Positions 17,766 through 27,176 of a stretch of 64,000 bases of DNA are shown piece after piece. Position 1 is the first letter of the stretch, and each line of letters begins with the position of its first letter. The position numbers and the translations under genes are program-made. Where the stretch lies: NCBI RefSeq assembly GCF_003260195.1, contig NZ_QEIH01000002.1, forward strand, positions 248,001 to 312,000, read 5' to 3'. The notes under the pieces were generated by a model. It searched no databases and had not been told where the DNA came from. It saw only the letters and a program-made list of their open reading frames with translations. This DNA is from Lutibacter citreus (GTDB lineage: Bacteria > Bacteroidota > Bacteroidia > Flavobacteriales > Flavobacteriaceae).

Positions 17766-18206
17766 TTAATGTTTTATTAAGTTAACTTTTTTAATTTCAG
17801 CCTTAAAGTCTTCTAAATCGGGCTCTTTTAAAAAAAATTTAATAGACTCTTTTACAATTAATCTAACATTTTCAACCGGAAAACCAAGTTCAATTGCAAT
17901 TCTATCCATTAAAGATGTTTTATCTATGGTAGGATTTCTATCTAAAAACAACATTTTTGTTAAATCATATAAACGCTCAAGACGCTCATTATAACTTACT
18001 GGCGGATTTGCAGGATACTTATCTGGGTTTTTAAGAATCGATTTAAACTCACTTTTAGATATATCTAGTCTTCTTGCTAAACGTTTTAATAATACGTATT
18101 CATTTTCGTCAATTTTATCATCTCTTAAAGCCAATCTTACAATAGTGCCAAAGTGACCAGTATTTTGCTCGTGCAACCCTGTTGGGTATAAATCTGAAAT
18201 AGACAT
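17766..18206 (-). CDS. TerB-family protein (second of a tandem pair)
   Basis: A 146-residue helical protein paralogous over its whole length to the neighbouring TerB-family protein. The acidic cluster is shifted (LRDDKIDENEYVLL), so the putative metal-binding residues are only partly kept. Duplication followed by divergence is the simplest explanation. It is divergent from mfd, with which it shares an 88-base intergenic region containing the mfd promoter. Its own promoter is unclear; a TAAATTTA sequence upstream is the nearest match. The function is unknown. Confidence 0.78.
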   Translation of the reverse strand: MSISDLYPTGLHEQNTGHFGTIVRLALRDDKIDENEYVLLKRLARRLDISKSEFKSILKNPDKYPANPPVSYNERLERLYDLTKMLFLDRNPTIDKTSLMDRIAIELGFPVENVRLIVKESIKFFLKEPDLEDFKAEIKKVNLIKH

Positions 18207-18251
18207 AATAGATACTTTTAATTGGTTGTATTATAAATTTACGGATTTTTT

Positions 18252-18279
18252 TTGGTTTTTCCATAAAATAGTACCTTTG
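18252..18279 (+). promoter_or_regulatory. Promoter of mfd
   Basis: TTG (18252-18254), 17 bases, then TACCTTTG (18272-18279), an exact match to the consensus. It places the transcript start near 18286 and thereby decides that mfd translation begins downstream of it, at the TTG codon 18295. Confidence 0.75.
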
Positions 18280-18294
18280 GCAAAATTTGCAAAA

Positions 18295-21200
18295 TTGAGT
18301 AAGCAAACCATTATTAAATCATTTGAGCGAATTGTTCAGAAAAAACAATTAGCCTCATTACTATCAAAAGACAATCAACAAGTTCAAATTTCAAATTTGG
18401 TTGGTTCGTCATTGTCTTTCATTATATCTGAATGTTTTAGACAAGTAGATAAACAGTTTCTTTTAATTTTTAATGATAAAGAAGAAGCAGCCTATTATTT
18501 AAACGATTTAGAACAATTGTTAAATGATAAGGATGTTTTGTTTTATCCTGGTTCATACAGAAGGCCTTATCAAATTGAAGAAGTAGACAATGCCAATGTA
18601 TTATTAAGGTCTGAGGTTTTAAATAGATTAAACTCCAGAAAAAAACCGGCAATAATTGTAACCTACCCCGATGCCTTGTTTGAACAGGTTGTCACCAAAG
18701 CTGAACTTAAAAGAAATACACTTAAAATTAATGTAAATGACAACCTTACTTTAGATTTTGTAAATGAAATTTTATTTGAATATAAATTCAATAGAGTTGA
18801 TTTTGTAACAGAGCCAGGTGAATTTTCAGTTAGAGGTGGTATTATTGATGTATTTTCTTTCTCTAATGATGAACCGTATAGGATTGAATTTTTTGGAGAT
18901 GATGTTGATAGCATTAGAACTTTTGATATAGAAACACAGCTTTCAACGGAAAAATTAACCAAAATAAGTATAATTCCAAATGTTGAAAACAAAGCTTTGG
19001 ATGAAAAACGTGAAAGTTTTTTAAAATATATATCTTCTCAAACAGTAATTTTCACTAAAAATACCGATCTTTTAGCAAGCAGATTAGATAAATTATTTTC
19101 AAAAGCAGAAAGCGCATTTAAAGAATTAACCTCAGCCATTAAACATGCTGAACCAAAAGAACTTTTTTGTAATGGTGCTCTTTTAAAAACACAACTCAAC
19201 GAATTTACTACTGCTGAAATTTTAAATACTCATCACACAGAATTAGATTCAAAAACTCAAAAACAAATTCTTCAAAATGGCAACAAAAATGTTGTTATTT
19301 TCAATACAAAGCCGCAACCTTCATTTAACAAACAATTTGATTTATTAATTGAAGATTTTCAAAAAAATACTGAGAATGGCTTTTTAAACTATCTTTTTTG
19401 TGATTCACAAAAACAAGCAGATCGTTTTAAAGAAATTTTTGAAGATGTTGACGCAAAAGATGATTCAAAAATTGAATACGAAACAATTGTTTTTCCTTTA
19501 TATCAAGGATTTATTGATATAGAAAATCAACTAGTTTGTTACACAGACCATCAAATTTTTGAACGTTATCATAAATTTCGACTAAAGAATGGATATGCTA
19601 AAAAACAATCCATTTCTTTAAAAGAACTTACAAATCTTGAAATTGGAGATTTTGTAACACATATTGATCACGGTATAGGAAAATTTGGAGGGCTTCAAAA
19701 AATTGATGTTGAAGGCAACAAACAAGAGGCTATTAAACTTATGTATGGTGAACGAGATATTTTATACATAAGTATCCATTCACTACATAAGATTTCAAAA
19801 TACAGTGGAAAAGATGGAAAAGCACCTAAATTACATAAATTAGGCTCAGCAGCCTGGAAAAAATTAAAACAAAAAACAAAAACTCGTATTCGTCATATAG
19901 CATTCAACTTAATTGAATTGTATGCAAAACGAAAAATGAAAAAAGGTTTCCAATACCAACCAGATAGTTATTTACAACATGAACTGGAAGCTAGTTTTTT
20001 ATATGAAGATACACCAGACCAATCATCATCAACCCAAGATGTAAAAAATGATATGGAAAGTGAACAACCAATGGATAGATTGGTTTGTGGAGACGTGGGT
20101 TTTGGAAAAACAGAAATAGCTATAAGAGCAGCATTTAAAGCTGTTGACAACGGAAAACAAGTTGCAATTCTAGTACCAACTACAATTTTAGCGTTTCAAC
20201 ATTTTAAAACTTTTAGCGAGCGTTTAAAAGATTTCCCTGTTTCGGTAGATTATTTAAACAGATTTAGAACTGCCAAACAACGAAAAGGAGTTTTAGAAGG
20301 TTTAGAAGATGGATCTGTAGATATTGTTATTGGCACACACCAATTAACAAATTCAAACATAATATATAAAGATTTAGGTCTTTTAATAGTTGATGAAGAA
20401 CAAAAATTTGGTGTAGCGGTAAAAGACAAATTAAAAACAATTAAAGATAATGTTGATTCTTTAACCTTAACAGCAACCCCAATACCAAGAACATTACAGT
20501 TTTCATTAATGGCTGCAAGGGATTTATCAATTATTAGTACTCCACCACCAAATAGAGTTCCTATAGAAAGTCACGTAGTTCGTTTTTCTGAAGAAACAAT
20601 TAGAGACGCCGTTAGATATGAAATTCAACGAGGTGGTCAAATATTTTTTATTCATAATAGAATTGAAAACATTAAAGAAGTTGCAGGTTTAATACAACGT
20701 TTAGTTCCTGATGCAAAAATTGGAATAGGACACGGACAAATGGAAGGTAAAAAACTAGAATCATTAATGCTTTCATTTATAAATAATGAATTTGATATTT
20801 TAGTTTCAACCACAATTATTGAAAGTGGATTGGATGTTCCAAATGCTAACACCATCTTTATAAACAATGCTAATAACTTTGGTTTATCAGATCTTCATCA
20901 AATGCGCGGAAGAGTTGGTAGATCTAACAAAAAAGCATTCTGTTATTTTATAACTCCACCCTACCATATGATGACAGATGATGCTCGAAAAAGAATTGAA
21001 GCCATCTCACTTTTTACAGAATTAGGAAGCGGTATTAATATTGCAATGAAAGATCTTGAAATTAGAGGTGCTGGAGATTTATTAGGTGGTGAACAAAGCG
21101 GTTTTATTAATGATATTGGTTTTGATACGTATCAAAAAATATTGAATGAAACTATTGAAGAATTAAAAGAAAATGAATTTAAAGATTTATACAAAGACGA

Positions 21201-21687
21201 ATCAAACAAGCCAAAAGATTATGTAAAAGAAATTCAAATTGATACAGATTTCGAAATTTTATTCCCCGATGATTACATAAATGTAATTTCTGAAAGATTA
21301 AGCTTATATAACAAATTAAGTGAGCTTAAAACCGAGGAAGAGTTACTTCAATTTGAAAAAGAAATTATTGATCGTTTTGGAGAATTACCAACTCAAGTGG
21401 TAGATTTATTAGATAGCGTACGAATTAAGTGGATTGCCAAACATTTAGGTATTGAACGATTAATTTTGAAGAAAAAAAGGATGATTTGTTATTTTATTTC
21501 AGATCAACAAAGTCAGTTTTACAGCACTCCCGTTTTTACTAAAGTGCTAAATTTTGTTCAAAAAAATCCAACAACCTGCGTAATGAAAGAAAAAGAAACC
21601 AAAAATGGTTTACGTTTATTATTAACCTTTATACGAATAAACACTGTAGATAAGGCGCTAACTGAATTACAAAAAATAGATGATTAA
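18295..21687 (+). CDS. mfd: Transcription-repair coupling factor
   Basis: Mfd removes RNA polymerase stalled at DNA damage and recruits the UvrABC excision machinery. The 1130 residues contain the UvrB-like N-terminal region, the RNA-polymerase-interaction domain (GDFVTHIDHGIGKF segment), an SF2 helicase with Walker A GDVGFGKT and Walker B VDEEQKFGV, the TRG motif region, and a C-terminal UvrA-masking domain. The frame is open upstream to 18226, but that would precede the promoter. TTG at 18295, giving MSKQTIIKSF, fits the promoter and the usual flavobacterial N-terminus. The stop overlaps the next gene by eight bases. Confidence 0.96.
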   Translation: MSKQTIIKSFERIVQKKQLASLLSKDNQQVQISNLVGSSLSFIISECFRQVDKQFLLIFNDKEEAAYYLNDLEQLLNDKDVLFYPGSYRRPYQIEEVDNANVLLRSEVLNRLNSRKKPAIIVTYPDALFEQVVTKAELKRNTLKINVNDNLTLDFVNEILFEYKFNRVDFVTEPGEFSVRGGIIDVFSFSNDEPYRIEFFGDDVDSIRTFDIETQLSTEKLTKISIIPNVENKALDEKRESFLKYISSQTVIFTKNTDLLASRLDKLFSKAESAFKELTSAIKHAEPKELFCNGALLKTQLNEFTTAEILNTHHTELDSKTQKQILQNGNKNVVIFNTKPQPSFNKQFDLLIEDFQKNTENGFLNYLFCDSQKQADRFKEIFEDVDAKDDSKIEYETIVFPLYQGFIDIENQLVCYTDHQIFERYHKFRLKNGYAKKQSISLKELTNLEIGDFVTHIDHGIGKFGGLQKIDVEGNKQEAIKLMYGERDILYISIHSLHKISKYSGKDGKAPKLHKLGSAAWKKLKQKTKTRIRHIAFNLIELYAKRKMKKGFQYQPDSYLQHELEASFLYEDTPDQSSSTQDVKNDMESEQPMDRLVCGDVGFGKTEIAIRAAFKAVDNGKQVAILVPTTILAFQHFKTFSERLKDFPVSVDYLNRFRTAKQRKGVLEGLEDGSVDIVIGTHQLTNSNIIYKDLGLLIVDEEQKFGVAVKDKLKTIKDNVDSLTLTATPIPRTLQFSLMAARDLSIISTPPPNRVPIESHVVRFSEETIRDAVRYEIQRGGQIFFIHNRIENIKEVAGLIQRLVPDAKIGIGHGQMEGKKLESLMLSFINNEFDILVSTTIIESGLDVPNANTIFINNANNFGLSDLHQMRGRVGRSNKKAFCYFITPPYHMMTDDARKRIEAISLFTELGSGINIAMKDLEIRGAGDLLGGEQSGFINDIGFDTYQKILNETIEELKENEFKDLYKDESNKPKDYVKEIQIDTDFEILFPDDYINVISERLSLYNKLSELKTEEELLQFEKEIIDRFGELPTQVVDLLDSVRIKWIAKHLGIERLILKKKRMICYFISDQQSQFYSTPVFTKVLNFVQKNPTTCVMKEKETKNGLRLLLTFIRINTVDKALTELQKIDD

Positions 21688-22537
21688 CAGTCATTTAAAA
21701 AATATTTTTGAAGTAAACCTTTCTATACTCTTTATTTGTTCTTCAGGAGTTTTAGGGAGATCTATAAACTTACCCCCTGAAAATATAATTTGGTGGCGTT
21801 GTTTTTTAGGTGCAATTTTTTTAGGCATTTATTGTTGGTATAAAAAAGACAGCCTAAAAATAACGTCAAAAAAAGATGCAATTTCATTATTCACAAGTGG
21901 TTTATTTCTAGGAGCTCATTGGGTTACTTATTTTTACGCACTTCAATTATCAAATGTTGCACTTGGTATGTTGTCTCTGTTTACCTACCCTGTAATAACT
22001 GCCGTTTTAGAACCATTGTTTTTTAATATTCGGTTTAACAAAAATCATATTATTTTAAGTGGACTGGTAATGGTGGGAATCTATTTTTTAACTCCCGAAA
22101 TGGATTTTGAAAACGAAAATACAAAGGGGATAATTGTTGGAGTTATTTCAGCAATATTATTTGCATTAAGAAATATACTTACAAAAAGAAATTTACATCA
22201 TTTTAAAGCTCCAAAAGTAATGTTTTATCAAATGCTAGTAGCTGTATTATTCATAGCTCCTTTGCTACATGGTGAAGGACTTCCTAAAGTAAACGATATG
22301 GGTAAATTATTATTTTTAGGATTATTTACCACTGCTATTGGCCATTCACTATTTGTAAATAGTTTTAAAAACTTCTCAATAAGTACCGTTAGTATAATTA
22401 GCAGTATGAGCCCAATTTACGGTATTATTCTTGGAATGATTTTTTTACAAGAAATTCCTGGTGGCAACACAGTAATAGGTGGTGTTTTAATATTAGTAAC
22501 TGTAATTATTGAAAGTATTCAATCTAGAAATAAATAA
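21680..22537 (+). CDS. EamA/DMT family transporter
   Basis: A 285-residue inner-membrane protein with ten predicted transmembrane segments in two EamA repeats. It belongs to the drug/metabolite transporter superfamily, usually metabolite exporters. The first repeat carries the GVLGR and WWRCFLGA motifs near the start and the second repeat the glycine-rich SSMSPIYGIILG segment. The start codon lies inside the end of mfd (eight-base overlap), so the two genes are translationally coupled, although a functional link is unlikely. The substrate is unknown. Confidence 0.88.
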   Translation: MINSHLKNIFEVNLSILFICSSGVLGRSINLPPENIIWWRCFLGAIFLGIYCWYKKDSLKITSKKDAISLFTSGLFLGAHWVTYFYALQLSNVALGMLSLFTYPVITAVLEPLFFNIRFNKNHIILSGLVMVGIYFLTPEMDFENENTKGIIVGVISAILFALRNILTKRNLHHFKAPKVMFYQMLVAVLFIAPLLHGEGLPKVNDMGKLLFLGLFTTAIGHSLFVNSFKNFSISTVSIISSMSPIYGIILGMIFLQEIPGGNTVIGGVLILVTVIIESIQSRNK

Positions 22538-22548
22538 CTTCTTAAAAC

Positions 22549-23145
22549 CTAAATAGTAAATTCTAATTTATAATAATCATTAACATCTATTACTCCCATT
22601 CCAACAGATTCGGCAGCTTGAATTCCTAAAATACCATCTTCAAAAACCAAACAATCTTTTGGTTCAACATCCATTAATTCGGCACACTTTAAAAATGTTT
22701 CTGGATGCGGTTTTGGGTTTAAAATATCATTTGCAGTTATTACAATATCAAAAAAAGTATCCATTCCTGTAATCTCTAAAGATTGCTTTGCTCCTAATTT
22801 AGTACTTCCTGTTCCTACGGACATAGGTAAAATAGTATGGTACTTTCTTATTACATCAGTAACTACCTTAATTTCTTGTGTTAAATGCGCTGATTTTTTA
22901 AAATGAGCAGCTTTTGCATTTCCAACCTCTATTGGGTTCATTGTAGTGCCATATAACTGGTTCAACTTTTCAATAGTAGCAATTCTAGGCATACCAGTTA
23001 AACTCCTAAATAAATCAGCATTAAAATCTATTCCATACGGCTTTACTGCTACTCGCCAAGCTTCAAAATGGTTTTGCATTGTATTTGCAATTGTACCATC
23101 CAAATCAAAAATTAGTCCTTTAACACCTGCAGGAATTTTAATCAT
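22549..23145 (-). CDS. HAD superfamily phosphatase, beta-phosphoglucomutase-like
   Basis: A 198-residue haloacid dehalogenase-type enzyme. The nucleophile motif is FDLDGT (D15 and D17), followed by a helical cap domain typical of subfamily IA. Motif II is the GTGST segment, the lysine of motif III is in PKPHPETF, and motif IV is the FEDGILGIQAA acidic pair. The family dephosphorylates or isomerises sugar phosphates, and this member is most like beta-phosphoglucomutase and YqaB. It converges with the EamA gene only 11 bases away, with no visible terminator between them. Confidence 0.88.
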   Translation of the reverse strand: MIKIPAGVKGLIFDLDGTIANTMQNHFEAWRVAVKPYGIDFNADLFRSLTGMPRIATIEKLNQLYGTTMNPIEVGNAKAAHFKKSAHLTQEIKVVTDVIRKYHTILPMSVGTGSTKLGAKQSLEITGMDTFFDIVITANDILNPKPHPETFLKCAELMDVEPKDCLVFEDGILGIQAAESVGMGVIDVNDYYKLEFTI

Positions 23146-23297
23146 AATAAAAATTTAATCGCTAAAATAGGTATTAATTCTGTTTCAGCATTTAATAATT
23201 CAATTTCAAATTAATTATTTATGCTTAATTTTGAATAAAATTATTACATTTACAGAACCAAAATAAACGTATAATATACACTTAATATTTTCATCTT

Positions 23298-24854
23298 ATG
23301 AAATTTTTAAAAACACTACTCTTATTAACTTTAGTTTTTACCATAGGTTGTAAAGACAAAAAAGCTCCTGAAGTTGCAAAAACTGCAACAACAGAGAAAC
23401 TTCCAAACATTATAATTATTTATTCCGATGATTTGGGGTATGGTGATGTTAGTGCAAATGGAGCCACTGAAATTAGCACTCCAAATATTGACAAATTAGC
23501 AAATGGAGGTGTAAGATTCACTAATGGATATGCAACCTCTGCAACTTGTACACCTAGTAGATACGGTTTACTAACAGGTGTGTACCCTTGGAGAAATAAA
23601 AACGCAAAAATTCTTCCTGGTACTGCACCATTAATTATTAGCACAGAACAAACAACTATTCCAAAAATGTTAAAAACTAAAGGTTACCAAACTGGTATTG
23701 TTGGTAAATGGCATTTAGGTTTAGGAACTGGTATTGTTGATTGGAATAAAAAAATTACACCTAGTCCAAATGAAGTTGGTTTTGATTATTCTTTTATTAT
23801 GGCAGCTACACAAGATCGTGTACCTACAGTTTATATAAAAGATGGAAATGTAGTAAACTTAGATCCTAATGATCCTTTAGAAGTAAATTACAAAAAGAAC
23901 TTTAAAGGACAACCAACAGGTAAAGACAATCCAGAATTAACAACTTTAAAATGGCACCATGGTCACAATAGTTCAATTGTAAATGGAATACCAAGAATTG
24001 GATATATGAAAGGTGGTGAAAGTGCTAAATGGCAAGACACTACAATGGCTGAGACTTTTTTAAATAAAGCTCAAGATTATGTAAAACAACATAAAGACAA
24101 ACCATTTTTCTTATACTATGCTTTAAGACAACCACACGTACCACGTACTCCAAGTCCTAAATTTGTAGGAAAATCTGGTATGGGACCAAGAGGAGATGTT
24201 ATTTTAGAAGCAGACTGGTGTATTGGAGAATTTATGAAAACATTAGAAGACGAAGGTTTATTAGAAAATACTTTAATCGTATTTTCAAGTGATAATGGCC
24301 CTGTATTAAATGATGGTTATTATGATGATGCTGTAGAAAAACTAGGAAACCATTCTCCAACAGGAGGTTTAAGAGGTGGAAAATACAGCTTATTTGAAGC
24401 TGGTACTAAAGTTCCATTTTTCACTTACTGGAAAGGTAAAATTCAACCAACAGTATCTAATGCTTTAATTTGTCAGTTAGATTTATTATCTTCTCTTTCT
24501 AAATTAGTTAATAGCGATATTACAACTGGTGATAGCCAAGAAAACTTAGATGTTTTTATGGGTAAAAGTATGATTGGTAGAAAAGATTTAGTTCTTGAAG
24601 CGAACAGAAAAACTGCCTACCGTAACGGTGACTGGGCATTGATACCTCCTTACAGTGGAAGCGCTGTTTTAAGTGATGTTAATATTGAAATTGGAAACTC
24701 TAAAGAGTATCAATTATACAATATTAAAAAAGATAGAGCACAACAAAAAAATGTTGCAAAAACTAATCCTAAAAAATTAGCTGAAATGATTGCTGGTTAT
24801 ACTGCGATTAGAGGTGAACAAAAAGGAGAAATTAAAGAAGTTGAATTGAAGTAA
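23298..24854 (+). CDS. S1-type sulfatase lipoprotein (arylsulfatase family)
   Basis: This enzyme hydrolyses sulfate esters, in marine Bacteroidetes usually on polysaccharides. The signal peptide ends in a lipobox (TIGC, Cys18) followed by charged residues. Visible are the metal-binding DD at 44-45, the signature C84-T-P-S-R whose cysteine is converted to formylglycine, GKWHLG, and the DNGP metal-binding segment. The length of 518 residues is usual. It stands alone: no SusCD pair, glycoside hydrolase or maturase is next to it, so the substrate cannot be inferred from context. A strong terminator follows. Confidence 0.93.
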   Translation: MKFLKTLLLLTLVFTIGCKDKKAPEVAKTATTEKLPNIIIIYSDDLGYGDVSANGATEISTPNIDKLANGGVRFTNGYATSATCTPSRYGLLTGVYPWRNKNAKILPGTAPLIISTEQTTIPKMLKTKGYQTGIVGKWHLGLGTGIVDWNKKITPSPNEVGFDYSFIMAATQDRVPTVYIKDGNVVNLDPNDPLEVNYKKNFKGQPTGKDNPELTTLKWHHGHNSSIVNGIPRIGYMKGGESAKWQDTTMAETFLNKAQDYVKQHKDKPFFLYYALRQPHVPRTPSPKFVGKSGMGPRGDVILEADWCIGEFMKTLEDEGLLENTLIVFSSDNGPVLNDGYYDDAVEKLGNHSPTGGLRGGKYSLFEAGTKVPFFTYWKGKIQPTVSNALICQLDLLSSLSKLVNSDITTGDSQENLDVFMGKSMIGRKDLVLEANRKTAYRNGDWALIPPYSGSAVLSDVNIEIGNSKEYQLYNIKKDRAQQKNVAKTNPKKLAEMIAGYTAIRGEQKGEIKEVELK

Positions 24855-24939
24855 ACTCTAAAATGTCTAAATCTTGAGATTCTGAAACAAATTTAGAATT
24901 GCGACTTATTATTCATTCTATAGAATTTAAAAAAAATAA

Positions 24940-24974
24940 AAACCTGTATTATTTTAAATAATGCGGGTTTTTTT
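24940..24974. terminator. Bidirectional terminator between sulfatase gene and dprA
   Basis: A 13-bp stem with two G-U pairs (24940-24952 with 24958-24970), five-base loop, T run to 24974 on the plus strand and a T-rich run on the minus strand. It serves both converging genes. Confidence 0.85.
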
Positions 24975-24977
24975 ATT

Positions 24978-26081
24978 TTAAATAATCTCATATAATTTTC
25001 CTGGTAAAGGCTTTACCACTCCTTTCATTTCTAAATTGAATAAAATAGTTGTTATTTTATGAATTGGTAGCTTACAATTAACAGCTATAACATCTAACAA
25101 CTCTTTACCAGAATTTGAAATAAAATCATAAACAAGTTGTTCTTTTTCATCCAAATCTACGAACAACTGCTTTTGAATTACCTTATCCGCCTTTGATTTC
25201 ACATCCCAATTTAACATTTCAATCAGATCATTAGCCGAAGTTAAAATGGCTGCTTTATTTCTTTTAATTAAATCATTACAACCTTTGCTAAACTTATCCG
25301 TAGCCCTTCCCGGCACAGCAAGGACATCTCTATTATAAGAATTTGCAATATCTGCAGTAACCAAAGAACCTCCTTTTTCTGCAGATTCAATAATTATTGT
25401 AGCTTCAGAAATACCTGCCACAATTCTATTTCGTTTTAGAAAATTTTCTCTTATTAATTTATCATTATGCCAAAAATCGGTAATAAAGCCACCATTTTTA
25501 TTAATTTCAGAAACATACTTTTTATGAGATTTTGGGTAAATTTCTTCAAAACCGTGTGCCAAAACCCCAATGGTTTGTAAATTATTTTTTAAAGCTGCTT
25601 TATGAGCGCATATATCAACACCATAAGCAAAACCACTTACAATAATTGGATTAAACTCTTTTATATCTTCAATTAATTCTTCACAAAAACTTCGTCCATA
25701 GCTAGTTATTTTTCGTGTTCCAACAATACTTATAATTGGTTGTTCTTGTAAATTAAAATTCCCATCCTTAAATAACAAAATAGGCGCATCAATACAATGT
25801 TTTAATTTGTTTGGGTAATTTTTATTTTCAAAATAAAAGAATTCAATAGCATTATTTCTAATATAATTGAGTTCCTTTTCGGCAGCAATTAAGTTTTCTT
25901 TATCAAATAAATGTTTTATGGTAAAAGCTCCTATTCCGTTAATTTTTTCAAGAGTATGACGTTTCTCTTTTAGTACATTTTTTGCACTACCACAACAAGA
26001 TATTAACTTTTTAGCATTGATATCTCCAATGCCTTTAACCCTTTGCAGGGCCAAAACATAGAGCAATTCTTCATCTTTCAT
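24978..26081 (-). CDS. dprA: DNA-processing protein DprA
   Basis: DprA binds incoming single-stranded DNA and loads RecA during natural transformation. The 367 residues show an N-terminal helix-hairpin-helix region (VKGIGDINAKKL), the Rossmann core with SIVGTRKITSYG, VSGFAYGVDICAHKAAL and GVLAHGFEEIYP, then FLKRNRIVAGIS, and a C-terminal winged-helix region that ends in MKGVVKPLPGKLYEI. All parts look intact. It is divergent from the HU/SPOR gene, with a 96-base spacer, and no other competence gene is in the window. Confidence 0.95.
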   Translation of the reverse strand: MKDEELLYVLALQRVKGIGDINAKKLISCCGSAKNVLKEKRHTLEKINGIGAFTIKHLFDKENLIAAEKELNYIRNNAIEFFYFENKNYPNKLKHCIDAPILLFKDGNFNLQEQPIISIVGTRKITSYGRSFCEELIEDIKEFNPIIVSGFAYGVDICAHKAALKNNLQTIGVLAHGFEEIYPKSHKKYVSEINKNGGFITDFWHNDKLIRENFLKRNRIVAGISEATIIIESAEKGGSLVTADIANSYNRDVLAVPGRATDKFSKGCNDLIKRNKAAILTSANDLIEMLNWDVKSKADKVIQKQLFVDLDEKEQLVYDFISNSGKELLDVIAVNCKLPIHKITTILFNLEMKGVVKPLPGKLYEII

Positions 26082-26164
26082 ACAATAACAATTTGAAACT
26101 CAATATATAAAATTATTGTTAATAAATATTGCGACAACTCTTTAAATTTAGGTTGGTTTTCAAC

Positions 26165-26172
26165 TATATTTG
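26165..26172 (+). promoter_or_regulatory. -7 motif just before the HU/SPOR gene
   Basis: TATATTTG ends five bases before the ATG at 26178, so a transcript from it would be leaderless or nearly so. No TTG lies at the usual distance. An alternative promoter is TTG 26116-26118 with TAAATTTA 26143-26150, which would give a leader of about 20 bases. Confidence 0.4.
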
Positions 26173-26177
26173 TTTTA

Positions 26178-27110
26178 ATGACATTAGCAAAATACATCAG
26201 CGATTTATTATACAGATATGAATGTGTAATTGTACCAAATTTTGGAGGATTTGTTACCAATGAAATTTCGGCAAAAGTGAATCACTTCACGCATACTTTT
26301 TATGCGCCTTCAAAACAATTAACATTTAATACGCATTTACAAAATAATGATGGCTTATTGGCTAACTATATAGCCTCTTCAAAAAATATTTCATACAACA
26401 AAGCAGTTGAATTTATTTTTAATGAAGTTAAAGACTGGAAAACAACTTTAGTAAAAGAAGAACTTGAGATTGAAAATATAGGTTCTATAAGTATTAATAA
26501 TGAAGGTAACTATATTTTTGAACCTTCCAATACTATAAATTATTTAACCTCTTCTTTTGGGTTAAATACTTATGCTTCTCCTGCTGTTAAACGTATTACT
26601 TATAAAGAAAAAGTTAAACAGTTAGAAACTATTACTCCAATAATTCCTTCTGAAGAGCATAAGAAAAAAACACCTGCTTTTATTAAATATGCTGCATCTG
26701 CTGCAATAATTTTTGCATTAGGAACATTTGGATGGAAAGAGTACCAAAAAGTACAATTTCAAAATTTAGTTGTTCAAGCTGAAGCAAAACAACAAAAGGT
26801 TGAAAAATCTATTCAAGAAGCAACTTTTGTAATTAGCAATCCATTACCAACTATTACTTTAAATATTGCTAAAGAAACTTTTAATTACCATGTTATTGCA
26901 GGAGCTTTTAGAGAACCTGAAAATGCCAATAAAAAATTATTAGAATTAAAAGCTAAAGGCTACAACGCCAAAATTTTAGGCCTTAATAAATGGAATTTAA
27001 CACAGGTTGCATACGGAAGTTTCAATTCTAAATTTGACGCAATTAACAAGCTAAATTCTATAAAAAGAACAGTTTCTAAAGATGCTTGGTTATTGGTAAA
27101 AGAATACTAG
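26178..27110 (+). CDS. HU/CCDC81-SPOR domain protein, probable cell-division factor
   Basis: This 310-residue protein joins prokaryotic CCDC81-type HU domains to a peptidoglycan-binding SPOR domain. The first HU-like domain starts at the very N-terminus (YISDLLYRYECVIVPNFGGFV), the second lies about residues 65-130, a single transmembrane helix at about 165-180 (FIKYAASAAIIFALGTFG), and the SPOR domain at about 232-310 (FNYHVIAGAFREPENA). SPOR domains bind denuded glycan at the septum, and HU folds can bind DNA, so the protein could connect nucleoid and division site. That connection is inference. It is a known Bacteroidetes family without a settled function. Confidence 0.88.
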   Translation: MTLAKYISDLLYRYECVIVPNFGGFVTNEISAKVNHFTHTFYAPSKQLTFNTHLQNNDGLLANYIASSKNISYNKAVEFIFNEVKDWKTTLVKEELEIENIGSISINNEGNYIFEPSNTINYLTSSFGLNTYASPAVKRITYKEKVKQLETITPIIPSEEHKKKTPAFIKYAASAAIIFALGTFGWKEYQKVQFQNLVVQAEAKQQKVEKSIQEATFVISNPLPTITLNIAKETFNYHVIAGAFREPENANKKLLELKAKGYNAKILGLNKWNLTQVAYGSFNSKFDAINKLNSIKRTVSKDAWLLVKEY

Positions 27111-27152
27111 TTTCAACCTAAATATCATTATTCTTTTTTTAATAAATAGATA

Positions 27153-27160
27153 TATCTTTG
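27153..27160 (+). promoter_or_regulatory. -7 motif of the thioesterase gene
   Basis: TATCTTTG lies 16 bases before the ATG at 27177, giving a leader of about 11 bases. No TTG is visible at the -33 position. Confidence 0.5.
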
Positions 27161-27176
27161 CCTAAAATTCAATGAT

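Noticed and set aside
17267..18206. TerB-like pair as a tellurite-resistance or phage-defence island
   Set aside because: No other ter genes, no base-composition change and no mobile genes are present around them.
18118..18306. 62-codon minus-strand frame between the second TerB-family gene and mfd
   Set aside because: It overlaps both the TerB-family coding start and the mfd promoter, and its translation resembles no protein.
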